In this document: piece after piece, positions 1-6,836 of the stretch
Numbering within the stretch: the first letter of the stretch is position 1
How the letters are laid out: each line of letters begins with the position of its first letter
Assembly: GCA_913061385.1 (NCBI GenBank)
Contig: CAJXTM010000148.1
Location: 1 to 7,640, forward strand
DNA: 7,640 nt
DNA from: an uncultured Rhodopirellula sp.
GTDB lineage: Bacteria; Planctomycetota; Planctomycetia; Pirellulales; Pirellulaceae
Direction of reading: 5' to 3'
The notes under the pieces: generated by a model
Database searches by the model: none
Seen by the model: the letters and a program-made list of their open reading frames with translations, nothing else
What the model was told of the DNA's origin: nothing
Program-made: the position numbers and the translations under genes

Positions 1-49
1 ACGAGATCAGCCTCGGTCTCGTGGGCTCGGAGATGTGTATAAGAGACAG
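1..49. other. Nextera P7-side adapter (sequencing artefact)
   Basis: These bases are library adapter, not genome. 1-7 is the end of the P7 primer. 8-15 (cagcctcg) is an 8-base index matching the primer form of Nextera N710. 16-30 is the Nextera read-2 segment. 31-49 (agatgtgtataagagacag) is the 19-bp Tn5 mosaic end. Genomic sequence begins at about 50. Read on the minus strand the adapter encodes CLLYTSPSPRDRG followed by a stop, which falsely closes the upstream reading frame. The Tn5 end here is from in vitro tagmentation and is not evidence of a transposon in the organism. Confidence 0.98.
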
Positions 50-1461
50 GGGATCCTCTGTGGTGGACATTCTTCAAGCGTTTTTCCGGTTCTCATTCGG
101 AAATCGATAGCGACATCAACCGTTGCCAGTTCGGCATAAGTTGAATTGGCAACGCTCAAGTGCTTGTCGCCAACACGCGTGGTGGTTTTATCATGAATGA
201 CGACAAGTTTGCCGTCCGCCGTGCGAAGAACATCGAGTTCAATCCAATCGGCGCCAACGTCGATGCCACTTTGGAACGCGGGCAAGGTGTTTTCAGGGTA
301 TTCCGCTGAGTTTCCTCGGTGAGCGGTAACGCCATTCAACAGAAATGAAGCAACTGGACCGAGTATCTGATCGCGTTTCTTCTCGAATAACTCCAGCCAT
401 TGCAGCGTGAAGGCCTCTGGCAGTGTCTTTGCCGGGCGAATCTCTTCGGGCATTGATCCCCAGTAGAAACCAATCCAGCCTGTCGCATGCTCTCTTGATC
501 GTTCGATGAATTTCCCAAGTTCATCAGCACCGCATTTGAGGACGAAGGTCTCTTCAATAATGACCGGTAATCCGGCTGCGGCAAATCCTTTTACCGTCTC
601 AATGGCCTCATCGATCTTGCCTTTCTCGGGGTAAATGTGCATGGCGATGAAATCGAGTTGGTCAGCGATTTTTTCGGGAGCAAAGCCGGAGGTTATACCG
701 GGACGATCCAGACTCCAGTTGACAAGGCCAACGGTGATGAGATGCCGTTTGTCGTGCTTGCGGATCGCTGTTGTCATTGTGCGAATCCATTTGCGGGCAA
801 CTTCTGAACGGTTGCGGCCATTCCTCTTCAGAGCGATGAACTGGACGAAGTGTTTGTCACCGAGTCCCGGCCCCAGCCAATCATCACGCTTTTTGTCCCC
901 ACCGGGAACGACAGGTTCGTTCATCAGGTCGTAGCAGAAGATGGCCGGGCTTTCCGCACACGTTTTCGCTACCACCTCCCAGAACGATGCTTGTGCGGCC
1001 CATCGCTGTGATTCACTGAGTTTGTTGTACCACGTTGGTACGTCCTGCTTGTGGTAGCAACCGAGGCCGGTGAGGTCGATGTAAAGCCCTGTTTGCTCGG
1101 CCAGCTTGGTTAATCGTGCTAGTTGATCCAAGGAGTTCTGCCGTGATTGTGTCGGGCTGTTCATGAACTTGCCGAATTGGAGATGAATCCGGACCACGTT
1201 GGCTCCAAGTTGCTTCATCTCTCGAAATGCACATTCGACAGTGTCCCAATCCTTGTCCCAGTAGTCTTCAAGAAGGCGGCCATCTCCCTCGTGATCATAG
1301 TTGAAGCCCCATGGGATGAACGGCAGGCCAGATTCGATTTCAACGAAGCCTTTGCTGTCGTTGGAAACTCGCACCCAAGGCAGATCCGCAGCGACGTTTT
1401 GTGCATTGGGTGCAGTTAGGATGATGGTTAAGAGAGTCAGTATTTTGTATCGTGTTTCCAT
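50..1461 (-). CDS. Secreted GH5-like glycoside hydrolase fused to GDPD domain (3' truncated)
   Basis: About 470 genomic residues are visible. Residues 1-25 look like a signal peptide (positive METRYK, hydrophobic LTLLTIILT, then a small-residue region near NVAA), so the enzyme is probably exported. Residues about 45-365 look like a GH5-type TIM barrel. NEP (N181-E182-P183) carries the likely acid/base, HIYP lies at 275-278, and PVIIEE at 299-304 carries the likely nucleophile, E304 or E303. The substrate is not determinable, but a beta-mannan or beta-glucan type is typical of the family. From about residue 377 a second domain starts: HRG (381-383), PENT (389-392), E408/D410 in WIELD and H423 in VIHD. 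These are metal and catalytic motifs of glycerophosphodiester phosphodiesterases. Only about 95 of the usual 230-250 GDPD residues are present because the contig ends. ATG at 1461 is preferred over TTG at 1467 because an AGGA lies 10 nt before the ATG. The last 13 residues of the raw reading frame (CLLYTSPSPRDRG) are adapter. Confidence 0.85.
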
Positions 1462-1471
1462 CAGCAATTTT

Positions 1472-1475
1472 TCCT
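1472..1475 (-). promoter_or_regulatory. Probable ribosome binding site of the GH5-GDPD gene
   Basis: On the minus strand AGGA at 1475-1472 precedes ATG 1461 with a 10-nt spacer. It precedes the alternative TTG 1467 with only 4 nt. The spacing is the reason for choosing the ATG, though TTG remains possible. Confidence 0.45.
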
Positions 1476-1690
1476 GAGTTCGATTGCGCGTTAACGAAGA
1501 AAAACAGCTTTGTGTCGTAACCCGTTGAGTTGCTTCATCATCTCATGCCTTCCTGACAACGGTGCTTAGCGTGCAACGCTCGATCGGTAGATTCGGGTTC
1601 CCGAGCAATGATTGGTTATGCGTCGAAGACTTGCAGGAAGCACTTGGGGTTTCTTGTGCGTACCGATAATCCGAAGCTAGCAGAACACCG

Positions 1691-1724
1691 TCTTTGATGC
1701 AAATTTGTGACTTATTTGCAAAGA
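1691..1724. other. AT-rich stem-loop in spacer
   Basis: Arms TGCAAAT (1698-1704) and ATTTGCA (1714-1720) are perfect complements around a 9-nt loop. They continue as TCTT (1691-1694) against AAGA (1721-1724) after a 3-nt bulge. There is no flanking T-run of terminator type. It may be an operator-like dyad, a small-RNA element or chance; no function is claimed. Confidence 0.25.
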
Positions 1725-2369
1725 CTGGTCTGTTGTTTGCAGAAAAGGGGTGCTTGTTCGTTATCGAGGTGGGCAAGGAATGATCCTTTGCGATGCCGGC
1801 ATAGTTTACGGTGTGCGTTTTGGTCGCGAAAAGTACTCGGCTCAGTGCAGTTCCAACCGACCGATTCGGCTCGATCAGCGGGGCGAAGGTACGATCGTTG
1901 CTGCAAATAAAATTTTTTGTGGTGAGGGCCGAGTGTGAATCTTTTTAAGACTGTTATTTGAGTGCTTGTTGCCGCCGTGATGTTCGGGGGTGTGTCGGTC
2001 CGAGGTCTTGGTAAGCCGTTCGGTCCCATTGCGATAGGCAGTTTACCCTCGCAGTATGCGAATGGGGCCGGTAACTCTCGTTGGAACGTGTGAAGCGGGA
2101 TGGGGTGACCTAACCCGTGGCTTCCTCTCTTCAGATTCTGACGAAATCAACGCGTTGTAAAACAAAACAGAACGCTGCATGATGGATTTACACGGTAGGG
2201 TTTGTTCGCGTTTGCTTTGGAATAACTCGGGCACCCTCAGGCTTGTGACTAAGTTTTGGGAGCGGTTGGTACACCTGCGTGTTTCAAGATGTCGAGAGAA
2301 AGTGTCTATAAAGATCTGTCATCGGTTCATCAGGACAAAACATCTGAATGAGAACGCATGCTATCTGGT

Positions 2370-2966
2370 TCAGCCAAATAGGAGTGAGGCAATCCCCAAT
2401 GTAAGTAAAAGCAGAAGTGCGACCGCAAGCACCACAATGATTTTGGACGTCTTGTAGACAATGTTCGGCGTTGCCTTCATCACTTCCTGATACTGGGGCG
2501 AAAAAATAAACCTTCCTTTCGCTGACAATAATAAATAGAGCAGGTAAACACTGATGAGCGTGCCGACTGGAATGAAGAGAAGACCGATAAGGCCAAATAA
2601 GCTTCCACCGATCCTGCCGATTGGATTGAGTGTCCGCATGCCTCGTGCGACGAAAATTTGAAGCAAACCAATCACCACCCATAGCCCAGCCATCACTGTT
2701 GTTGCCGCAAAAGAAGCATTTGGTTGCTGAACATTTGTCGGCATCAGTCCAAAGCCGATCCATCCGCAACCCATTAACAAAAGCAAGCCTCCACCAAGAT
2801 AGTAGATGAATCCAAAAGAGCGGATTGACGCTTCATGATTCAGATGGCTGCGCCGAATGTTTTCAAATTCATTGGCGTCGCCCGGTTGCCCACGCATGAA
2901 CGATTCCGTTGCGGGCGCCGCGTAAGGGTTTTCACTATTCGGTGTGATTGGATCGTGCGAGTTCAT
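2370..2966 (-). CDS. Four-helix membrane protein with NPYAAP N-terminus (planctomycete-type, function unknown)
   Basis: The protein has 198 residues. A polar N-terminus (1-50) contains NPYAAP at 13-18, a style I associate with many planctomycete membrane proteins. A charged, probably helical stretch follows (IRRSHLNHEAS, 38-48). Hydrophobic segments then lie at about 51-74, 86-107, 119-148 and 175-197, with a polar connector between the last two (KGRFIFSPQYQEVMKATP, 150-167). No catalytic motif is visible. From memory it resembles a recurring uncharacterised planctomycete family, but I cannot name a Pfam entry. The frame is open upstream to 3251, but that extension is Arg/Pro/His-rich and unlike a protein. 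ATG 2966 has GAAGGA 4 nt upstream, whereas ATG 2987 has no ribosome site. The gene is divergent from the VIT/vWA gene, so shared regulation is possible but not shown. Confidence 0.8.
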   Translation of the reverse strand: MNSHDPITPNSENPYAAPATESFMRGQPGDANEFENIRRSHLNHEASIRSFGFIYYLGGGLLLLMGCGWIGFGLMPTNVQQPNASFAATTVMAGLWVVIGLLQIFVARGMRTLNPIGRIGGSLFGLIGLLFIPVGTLISVYLLYLLLSAKGRFIFSPQYQEVMKATPNIVYKTSKIIVVLAVALLLLLTLGIASLLFG

Positions 2967-2970
2967 GGCA

Positions 2971-2976
2971 TCCTTC
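2971..2976 (-). promoter_or_regulatory. Ribosome binding site deciding the start of the NPYAAP membrane protein
   Basis: On the minus strand GAAGGA (2976-2971) is followed by a 4-nt spacer (TGCC) and ATG 2966. The spacing is short but usable. It separates this start from the in-frame ATG at 2987 and the distal one at 3251, neither of which has such a site. Confidence 0.5.
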
Positions 2977-3084
2977 AATTTTTTCATTGATAGAGTTGCG
3001 TGTAATCTTTCGCCGGTCGGGTGCCTTGTTCCCAAGCCTTGTCCGCCCATACGCCTATTATGGAGGGGCAATCGGTTGCATGTG

Positions 3085-3099
3085 ACATCTAACAGATGT
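3085..3099. promoter_or_regulatory. 15-bp dyad ACATCT-N3-AGATGT (candidate operator)
   Basis: Perfect 6-bp inverted repeat with a 3-nt centre (aac), placed between two divergent genes, 119 nt upstream of ATG 2966. It is directly followed by a second inverted pair, GTCCGC (3101-3106) and GCGGAC (3131-3136). The symmetry fits a dimeric regulator site or a small RNA hairpin. No regulator is encoded in the window, so this is only a candidate. Confidence 0.25.
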
Positions 3100-3398
3100 T
3101 GTCCGCGAAATTCGAAGTTTAGAACGGATTGCGGACCCGGTGGCGTTGGATGCCAGGCACGGTACGGCCAGCGGCGAGAGTAGATAGTCGCTCGTGCATG
3201 AAGCCGAATAATCGTCGACGGAAATAGAAAAAATAGACGTTGGCGGTGCAATGTGCTTGCCCATCTCAGAAATCGATCTCTGTCACGTTACCGGGGTTAT
3301 TACCCTGCTTTTCGCGGATTCCACTTTCGAACGCCTGAATATCGGCCGTCTTGAATATTGTTTTCGAAAAAAAAACGGTGTCTGCGTGTCGCCATGCC

Positions 3399-3431
3399 TG
3401 GGAAAGTCTCTTCGAACTGAGACATTTCCCA
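3399..3431 (+). promoter_or_regulatory. Strong leader stem-loop upstream of the VIT/vWA gene
   Basis: Left arm TGGGAAAGTCTC (3399-3410) pairs with right arm GAGACATTTCCCA (3419-3431). This gives 12 base pairs with one bulged A (3424) around an 8-nt loop (ttcgaact). It ends 26 nt before ATG 3458 and 8 nt before the GGTGGAG ribosome site. No T-run follows, so a simple intrinsic terminator is unlikely. It could control translation or mRNA stability, or bind a protein. Its presence also argues that translation starts at 3458 rather than at 3251. Confidence 0.5.
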
Positions 3432-3439
3432 ACACAAAC

Positions 3440-3446
3440 GGTGGAG
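3440..3446 (+). promoter_or_regulatory. Probable ribosome binding site of the VIT/vWA gene
   Basis: GGTGGAG at 3440-3446 lies 11 nt before ATG 3458. The spacing is somewhat long but acceptable. Together with the signal-peptide-like residues that follow, it selects 3458 over the distal ATG 3251. Confidence 0.45.
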
Positions 3447-3457
3447 TAACCTGTCAG

Positions 3458-5833
3458 ATGATCGCCCAAACCTTTGAACCGAAGGATAAAACGACAAATT
3501 CTGATTGGATCAAATTGATTTCAATCGCAGTGTCGCTCTTGCTCTTTGCGAATGTGGCTGACGCGGGGTTTTCAGTCCTATCGGGTGTCCCAATCACGCA
3601 GGGGCAAATGCGGCTGAATGAGCATGAATTCGAGCAGGTCAAAATTGCGTCACCAAACGCTAGTCCATGTTTCATTTTGGAAGAAACTCGTGTCGACGTG
3701 GAAATATCCGGTGTCTTGGCAAGGGTAAGAGTTTCTCAGGTGTTCAAGAACCCATATTCCAGCCGTCTGGAAGCGTCTTACGTATTTCCCATGCCAGAGA
3801 ACTGCGCCGTCGATGCCTATTCATTTCAAATCGGTGAACGTGTTGTGATCGGCGAGGTAAAAGAGAAAGAAGAGGCTCGCAAGGTTTACCAACAAGCTCG
3901 CAAAGATGGCCGCAAGGCAGCGTTGCTTGAACAGGAAAGAGCAAATGTATTCACTCAATCAATCGCCAATATACCTCCCAAAAGCATGGTGGTCGTCAAC
4001 ATTGAATACGTGCACCCACTCGAAATTGATGAGAATCGTTATCTGTTTCGTTACCCAATGACTGTCGCTCCTCGATACATACCAGGTACGCCGAAAAGTC
4101 GCCCGAATGTGGGAAGGGGATGGGCAACGGATACAGACCAAGTACCAGATGCCTCACGCATTACGACCGATGTTTTGCCGGCTGGCATGCGGAATGGAAA
4201 TGATGTTTTTGTGACAGTCAAAATTGATGGTGGTATGCCGATTCAGAATATCATTCCCGTGACTCATGAATTGGATATTCAAAAGACGTCAGAAACTGAG
4301 GCGGTTGTTACCCTGAAAAACCAGTCAACCATTGCTGATAAAGATTTCGTGATTGAATATCAGTTGGCGGGCGAGAACAGCACTTTGGCGTCATTAGTGC
4401 ATCGTAAATCGGAGGAAACTGACGGTTATGTGATGCTCGCACTACAGCCCAAATGGTCAGTTGAACCCACCGAAATCACGCCTCGTCAAGTTCACCTCGT
4501 GCTTGACACAAGCGGTTCAATGAACGGAGTAGCAATTAGTCAGTTGCGACAGTTCGCCGAGCATGTTTTGGATCATCTGAATCCACAGGATGAATTTCAG
4601 TTGATCGCATTCAATAACCAATCGAGAGCATTCAGGGCCAATCCGGTATCAGCGAACAGCGTGAATATTGAAGCCGGAAAACAATTCGTCCGCGGATTGA
4701 GTGCCGGCGGTGGAACAAAACTTTTGCCTGCCCTGCAGTTGGCACTTGGGGATGAGTGTGATGAGTCGACACCACCTCGCTATCTGTTCCTGATGTCCGA
4801 CGCTCTTGTAGGCAACGATCATTCTATTCTCCGCTACATTCAAGATGCAAAATTCCAAGACGCACGGGTATTTCCAATCGCGTTTGGTGCTGCTCCGAAT
4901 GACTATCTAATCAATCGTGCTGCGGAATTGGGGCGGGGATTCTCATTGCAGGTCACTAATCAGGATAATGCTCCCGCCCTTGCGAATCGCTTTAATGAAT
5001 TGACCAGCTTGCCTTACATGACTGACATCCAAATCGACTGGGGTGGGCTGTCCGTACGTGATCAGGTTCCTGGGCGTCTGCCAGATCTGTATGCAGGAAA
5101 GCCACTGGTGGTACTAGGACGCTTCGACCAAGCTGGTTCCCAAACGATCACCCTGAAGGGAAACGTCCTTGGTCAGCCTGTTGAGATGAAGCTCGAACTG
5201 GAATTGCCGATCCAGGAGTCATCGCATGATTCGATTGCTTCAGTGTGGGCACGCCAACGTATTCGACAGATATGGAACCGGGACGTTGGAAATGAGACCA
5301 CGCAAGGTCGGTCAGAGATCACCAAACTGGGCCTAAGTCATCAATTGGTGACTCAATACACATCGTTCGTTGCAGTTGAGAAAGAGTTGTCCGAGGTGCC
5401 TGAGGGCAACTTGGTCAGTGAAGTTGTGCCGAGTATGATGCCGGATGGGATGACAGCGAAGCCAAATGGCAGCCAACGCACTACTGCACGCAGTGCACCG
5501 CAACCACCTCATGCCTCGGGCAATCCGCTATCCAGCGCTACACAACCAGCGGCGGGCATCTCACAACCAGCGGCGGGCACCTCACAGCCAGTGGCTAGTA
5601 AGTCGAGTTCGCATGTTGTGTCCTCGCAAGCCACTTCGCCCTCAGCGTCATCATCCCAAGGCTACACGCGGCAAGCCAATGATTTGCAAAGCGGATCCAG
5701 CGGGGGCTCGAGTGGAGCTTCAGGTGGTGGGCCGATCGGCCCCGTCACTGCTGTGTTTTCAATCATCGGTGCCGGCGCGGCTGCAATGATGCGTCGGAAA
5801 AAAGCAGAACGCAAAACGGAGCCAAAGTCATGA
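3458..5833 (+). CDS. VIT and von Willebrand factor A domain surface protein with GlyGly-CTERM-like tail
   Basis: 791 residues from ATG 3458. An N-terminal export signal has a long polar n-region (1-19), hydrophobic core LISIAVSLLLF (20-30) and ADA before residue 37. A VIT (inter-alpha-trypsin) domain spans about 45-190, with the typical VSQVFKNPYSS, YVFPMPENCAVDAY and EKEEARKVYQQA stretches. A vWA domain spans about 343-515. Its metal site (MIDAS) is intact: D350-x-S352-x-S354, T420 in GGGTKLLPAL and D448 in LMSDA. A conserved LGLSHQLVTQYTSFVAVEK segment follows at 624-642, as in the marine sortase-target VIT/vWA family (TIGR03788). A Ser/Ala/Pro/Gln linker (about 660-745) leads to a Gly-Ser patch (746-758), a hydrophobic helix (about 760-778) and RRKKAERK (779-786). 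That tail has the three-part layout of a C-terminal sorting signal, with no LPXTG. Likely role: an exported, membrane- or surface-held adhesion or scaffold protein. It overlaps the following rhomboid gene by four bases (ATGA), implying coupled translation. Confidence 0.9.
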   Translation: MIAQTFEPKDKTTNSDWIKLISIAVSLLLFANVADAGFSVLSGVPITQGQMRLNEHEFEQVKIASPNASPCFILEETRVDVEISGVLARVRVSQVFKNPYSSRLEASYVFPMPENCAVDAYSFQIGERVVIGEVKEKEEARKVYQQARKDGRKAALLEQERANVFTQSIANIPPKSMVVVNIEYVHPLEIDENRYLFRYPMTVAPRYIPGTPKSRPNVGRGWATDTDQVPDASRITTDVLPAGMRNGNDVFVTVKIDGGMPIQNIIPVTHELDIQKTSETEAVVTLKNQSTIADKDFVIEYQLAGENSTLASLVHRKSEETDGYVMLALQPKWSVEPTEITPRQVHLVLDTSGSMNGVAISQLRQFAEHVLDHLNPQDEFQLIAFNNQSRAFRANPVSANSVNIEAGKQFVRGLSAGGGTKLLPALQLALGDECDESTPPRYLFLMSDALVGNDHSILRYIQDAKFQDARVFPIAFGAAPNDYLINRAAELGRGFSLQVTNQDNAPALANRFNELTSLPYMTDIQIDWGGLSVRDQVPGRLPDLYAGKPLVVLGRFDQAGSQTITLKGNVLGQPVEMKLELELPIQESSHDSIASVWARQRIRQIWNRDVGNETTQGRSEITKLGLSHQLVTQYTSFVAVEKELSEVPEGNLVSEVVPSMMPDGMTAKPNGSQRTTARSAPQPPHASGNPLSSATQPAAGISQPAAGTSQPVASKSSSHVVSSQATSPSASSSQGYTRQANDLQSGSSGGSSGASGGGPIGPVTAVFSIIGAGAAAMMRRKKAERKTEPKS
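5540..5598 (+). repeat. 21-bp tandem repeat in the linker of the VIT/vWA gene
   Basis: About 2.8 in-frame copies: 5540-5560, 5561-5581 and a diverged partial copy at 5582-5598. They encode TQPAAGI, SQPAAGT and SQPVAS. The first two copies are nearly identical in DNA, which suggests recent duplication. The unit lies in the low-complexity spacer between the folded domains and the C-terminal membrane tail, where length variation should be tolerated. Confidence 0.85.
5818..5821 (+). promoter_or_regulatory. Ribosome binding site of the rhomboid gene inside the VIT/vWA gene
   Basis: GGAG at 5818-5821 sits 8 nt before ATG 5830, within the last codons of the VIT/vWA gene. It supports ATG 5830 as the start and allows both re-initiation and independent initiation. 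Confidence 0.65.
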
Positions 5834-6495
5834 CCACGGCCGCGTCAGTTGACCCATCTCGGTGCAAACAAAGTAGTATCTGGTTTCAGCAGTTGCGATA
5901 CTTGGCAAGCGAGGTATGGAAACACAGTGGGGTCACCTTGGTGACCGCTGTGGTGACGGTTGTAATTTTCGCGTTTCCCAAGCTTACCAACAGCTTGCAA
6001 TTAGATTTCGATTCCGTTGCTGAGGGGCAATGGTGGCGTTTACTGTCGGGACACCTGACACATTACGGCGTTCAACATTTATTTTGGGACCTGTTGATGT
6101 TCATTGTGCTCGGAGCGATCTGCGAGCGTCAAAACAGGAAACTGTTCGGTTGGGTATTCTTTTCCATGGCCACCGGAGTCTCGCTTGCGGTAATGTTTGC
6201 TTGTACCGAAGTTTCTGAGTATCGAGGGTTAAGCGGAATTGATACTGGGCTGTTTGTTTGGCTGATCATTGACCAGCTACGTGCGTGCCTTGCTGGGCGG
6301 GATCGGTATGGTGCCGCTTTCTGGGGAATAGGCGGCCTGTTGTTAATCGGTAAATTGATCTTCGAAATGGTAACTGGCGATATTTTGTTTGTGCAGACCG
6401 ACGGTTTCAAGCCACTGTTTGAATCACATTTGGCGGGTGCAGTAGGGGGGGGAGTGGCCGCCTTGGCCACAATTGCCCACCGTAGCGATGCTTAG
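5830..6495 (+). CDS. Rhomboid-family intramembrane serine protease, rhombosortase-like
   Basis: 221 residues, multi-pass membrane protein with hydrophobic segments at about 35-50, 82-97, 105-125, 137-150, 163-180 and 198-216. The rhomboid signature is clear. WWRLLSGHLTHYGVQH (68-83) matches the WR and L1-loop/TM2 region. GLSG holds the likely nucleophile S135. SHLAGA holds the likely catalytic H200. Size and layout fit rhombosortases (TIGR03902), which process proteins with GlyGly-CTERM tails, better than large housekeeping rhomboids. A deviation: aligned by eye with E. coli GlpG, H145 and H150 are kept (H78, H83), but the oxyanion Asn of HxxxN is Asp here (D87). The gene begins inside the stop region of the VIT/vWA gene, whose product ends in a Gly-rich/TM/basic tail, so that product is the obvious substrate candidate. 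The rhomboid fold is well supported; rhombosortase specificity is inference. Confidence 0.82.
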   Translation: MTTAASVDPSRCKQSSIWFQQLRYLASEVWKHSGVTLVTAVVTVVIFAFPKLTNSLQLDFDSVAEGQWWRLLSGHLTHYGVQHLFWDLLMFIVLGAICERQNRKLFGWVFFSMATGVSLAVMFACTEVSEYRGLSGIDTGLFVWLIIDQLRACLAGRDRYGAAFWGIGGLLLIGKLIFEMVTGDILFVQTDGFKPLFESHLAGAVGGGVAALATIAHRSDA

Positions 6496-6530
6496 CTGTG
6501 CACGCGGCACGGTAGAGTTGCGAATTGGGT

Positions 6531-6554
6531 TGTACTTGATGACAGCCAAGTACA
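6531..6554 (+). terminator. Stem-loop after the rhomboid gene (weak terminator candidate)
   Basis: TGTACTTG (6531-6538) and CAAGTACA (6547-6554) are perfect 8-bp complements around an 8-nt loop, starting 36 nt after the stop codon. Only a short T-run follows (cattttc). The stem is not GC-rich, so it could end the operon transcript or merely protect its 3' end. Confidence 0.4.
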
Positions 6555-6794
6555 CATTTTCACTGCTGCAGGGATCAATTAGCCTACAAACGCTGTGATT
6601 CTATTCGATCTGTCTTTGGCGGCACCAGTTCGACTCTTGTCCCAGCTTGTGATTGTTGGGAAGCGTGAACGCTTTGATGTGACGAGGTTGTGCCACCGAG
6701 TTCACTCAAGTTGGTGTAGGGTGGAAGATCGATGAGGCAGATTTGTTGCGTCAAGGATATTCTTAGGCGACCAACTCCATTTGTGAGATGAGAA

Positions 6795-6836
6795 GGGGGC
6801 ATTGCCTTCGGGGGCAGGTCCTTCGGGGGCATTGCC
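6795..6836. repeat. Short G-rich direct repeat cluster
   Basis: GGGGGCATTGCC occurs at 6795-6806 and 6825-6836, 30 bp apart. The nested unit CCTTCGGGGGCA occurs at 6805-6816 and 6820-6831, 15 bp apart. GGCATTGCC within the unit is itself a near-palindrome (GGCA-T-TGCC). This resembles an intergenic repetitive or REP-like element more than coding sequence. Genome-wide copy number cannot be seen from one window. Confidence 0.6.

Larger units (their letters stand above)
1462..2369. other. Gene-poor intergenic region (~900 bp)
   Basis: I see no convincing gene on either strand. The open frames here are short, lack a plausible ribosome site, have irregular composition and overlap one another. No tRNA-like fold was recognised. 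Both flanking genes are on the minus strand, so this region should hold the terminator of the 2370-2966 gene and the promoter of the GH5-GDPD gene. I could not place a convincing -35/-10 pair or terminator. Small dyads occur: AGCGT/ACGCT at 1568-1580, TCGGG/CCCGA around 1593-1604, and an AT-rich hairpin at 1691-1724. Confidence 0.6.
2967..3457. other. Divergent intergenic region
   Basis: About 490 bp separate the divergent NPYAAP gene (-) and VIT/vWA gene (+). The long frame of the VIT/vWA gene extends upstream to ATG 3251, but the added 69 residues look non-coding: there is no signal sequence and no similarity to a VIT N-terminus, and the stretch contains a poly-A run and a strong hairpin. 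I therefore treat it as untranslated leader. The region holds a 15-bp dyad at 3085-3099, a GTCCGC/GCGGAC pair at 3101-3136, a run of nine A after TTTTCG near 3361-3375, and the leader hairpin at 3399-3431. No confident promoter was placed. Confidence 0.6.

Noticed and set aside
31..49. Tn5 mosaic ends at both contig termini, resembling a composite transposon.
   Set aside because: They are joined to Nextera primer and index sequences, so they come from library tagmentation and not from a mobile element in the organism.
635..1419. Several frames of 63-99 aa on both strands inside the GH5-GDPD gene.
   Set aside because: They are shadows of a well-supported coding sequence with intact catalytic motifs.
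1712..2029. A 105-aa minus-strand frame in the spacer.
   Set aside because: Composition is irregular, there is no recognisable motif or ribosome site, and it overlaps other equally poor frames on both strands.
2179..2457. A 92-aa plus-strand frame overlapping the end of the NPYAAP gene.
   Set aside because: Its second half is antisense to a convincing membrane protein, and the sequence shows no protein-like pattern.
2967..3251. 95-residue N-terminal extension of the NPYAAP membrane protein.
   Set aside because: It is Arg/Pro/His-rich with no domain, and the downstream ATG 2966 has GAAGGA in front of it.
3251..3457. N-terminal extension of the VIT/vWA protein from ATG 3251.
   Set aside because: The extension lacks a signal sequence and family similarity and spans a poly-A run and a strong hairpin. 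ATG 3458 has a ribosome site and is followed by an export signal.
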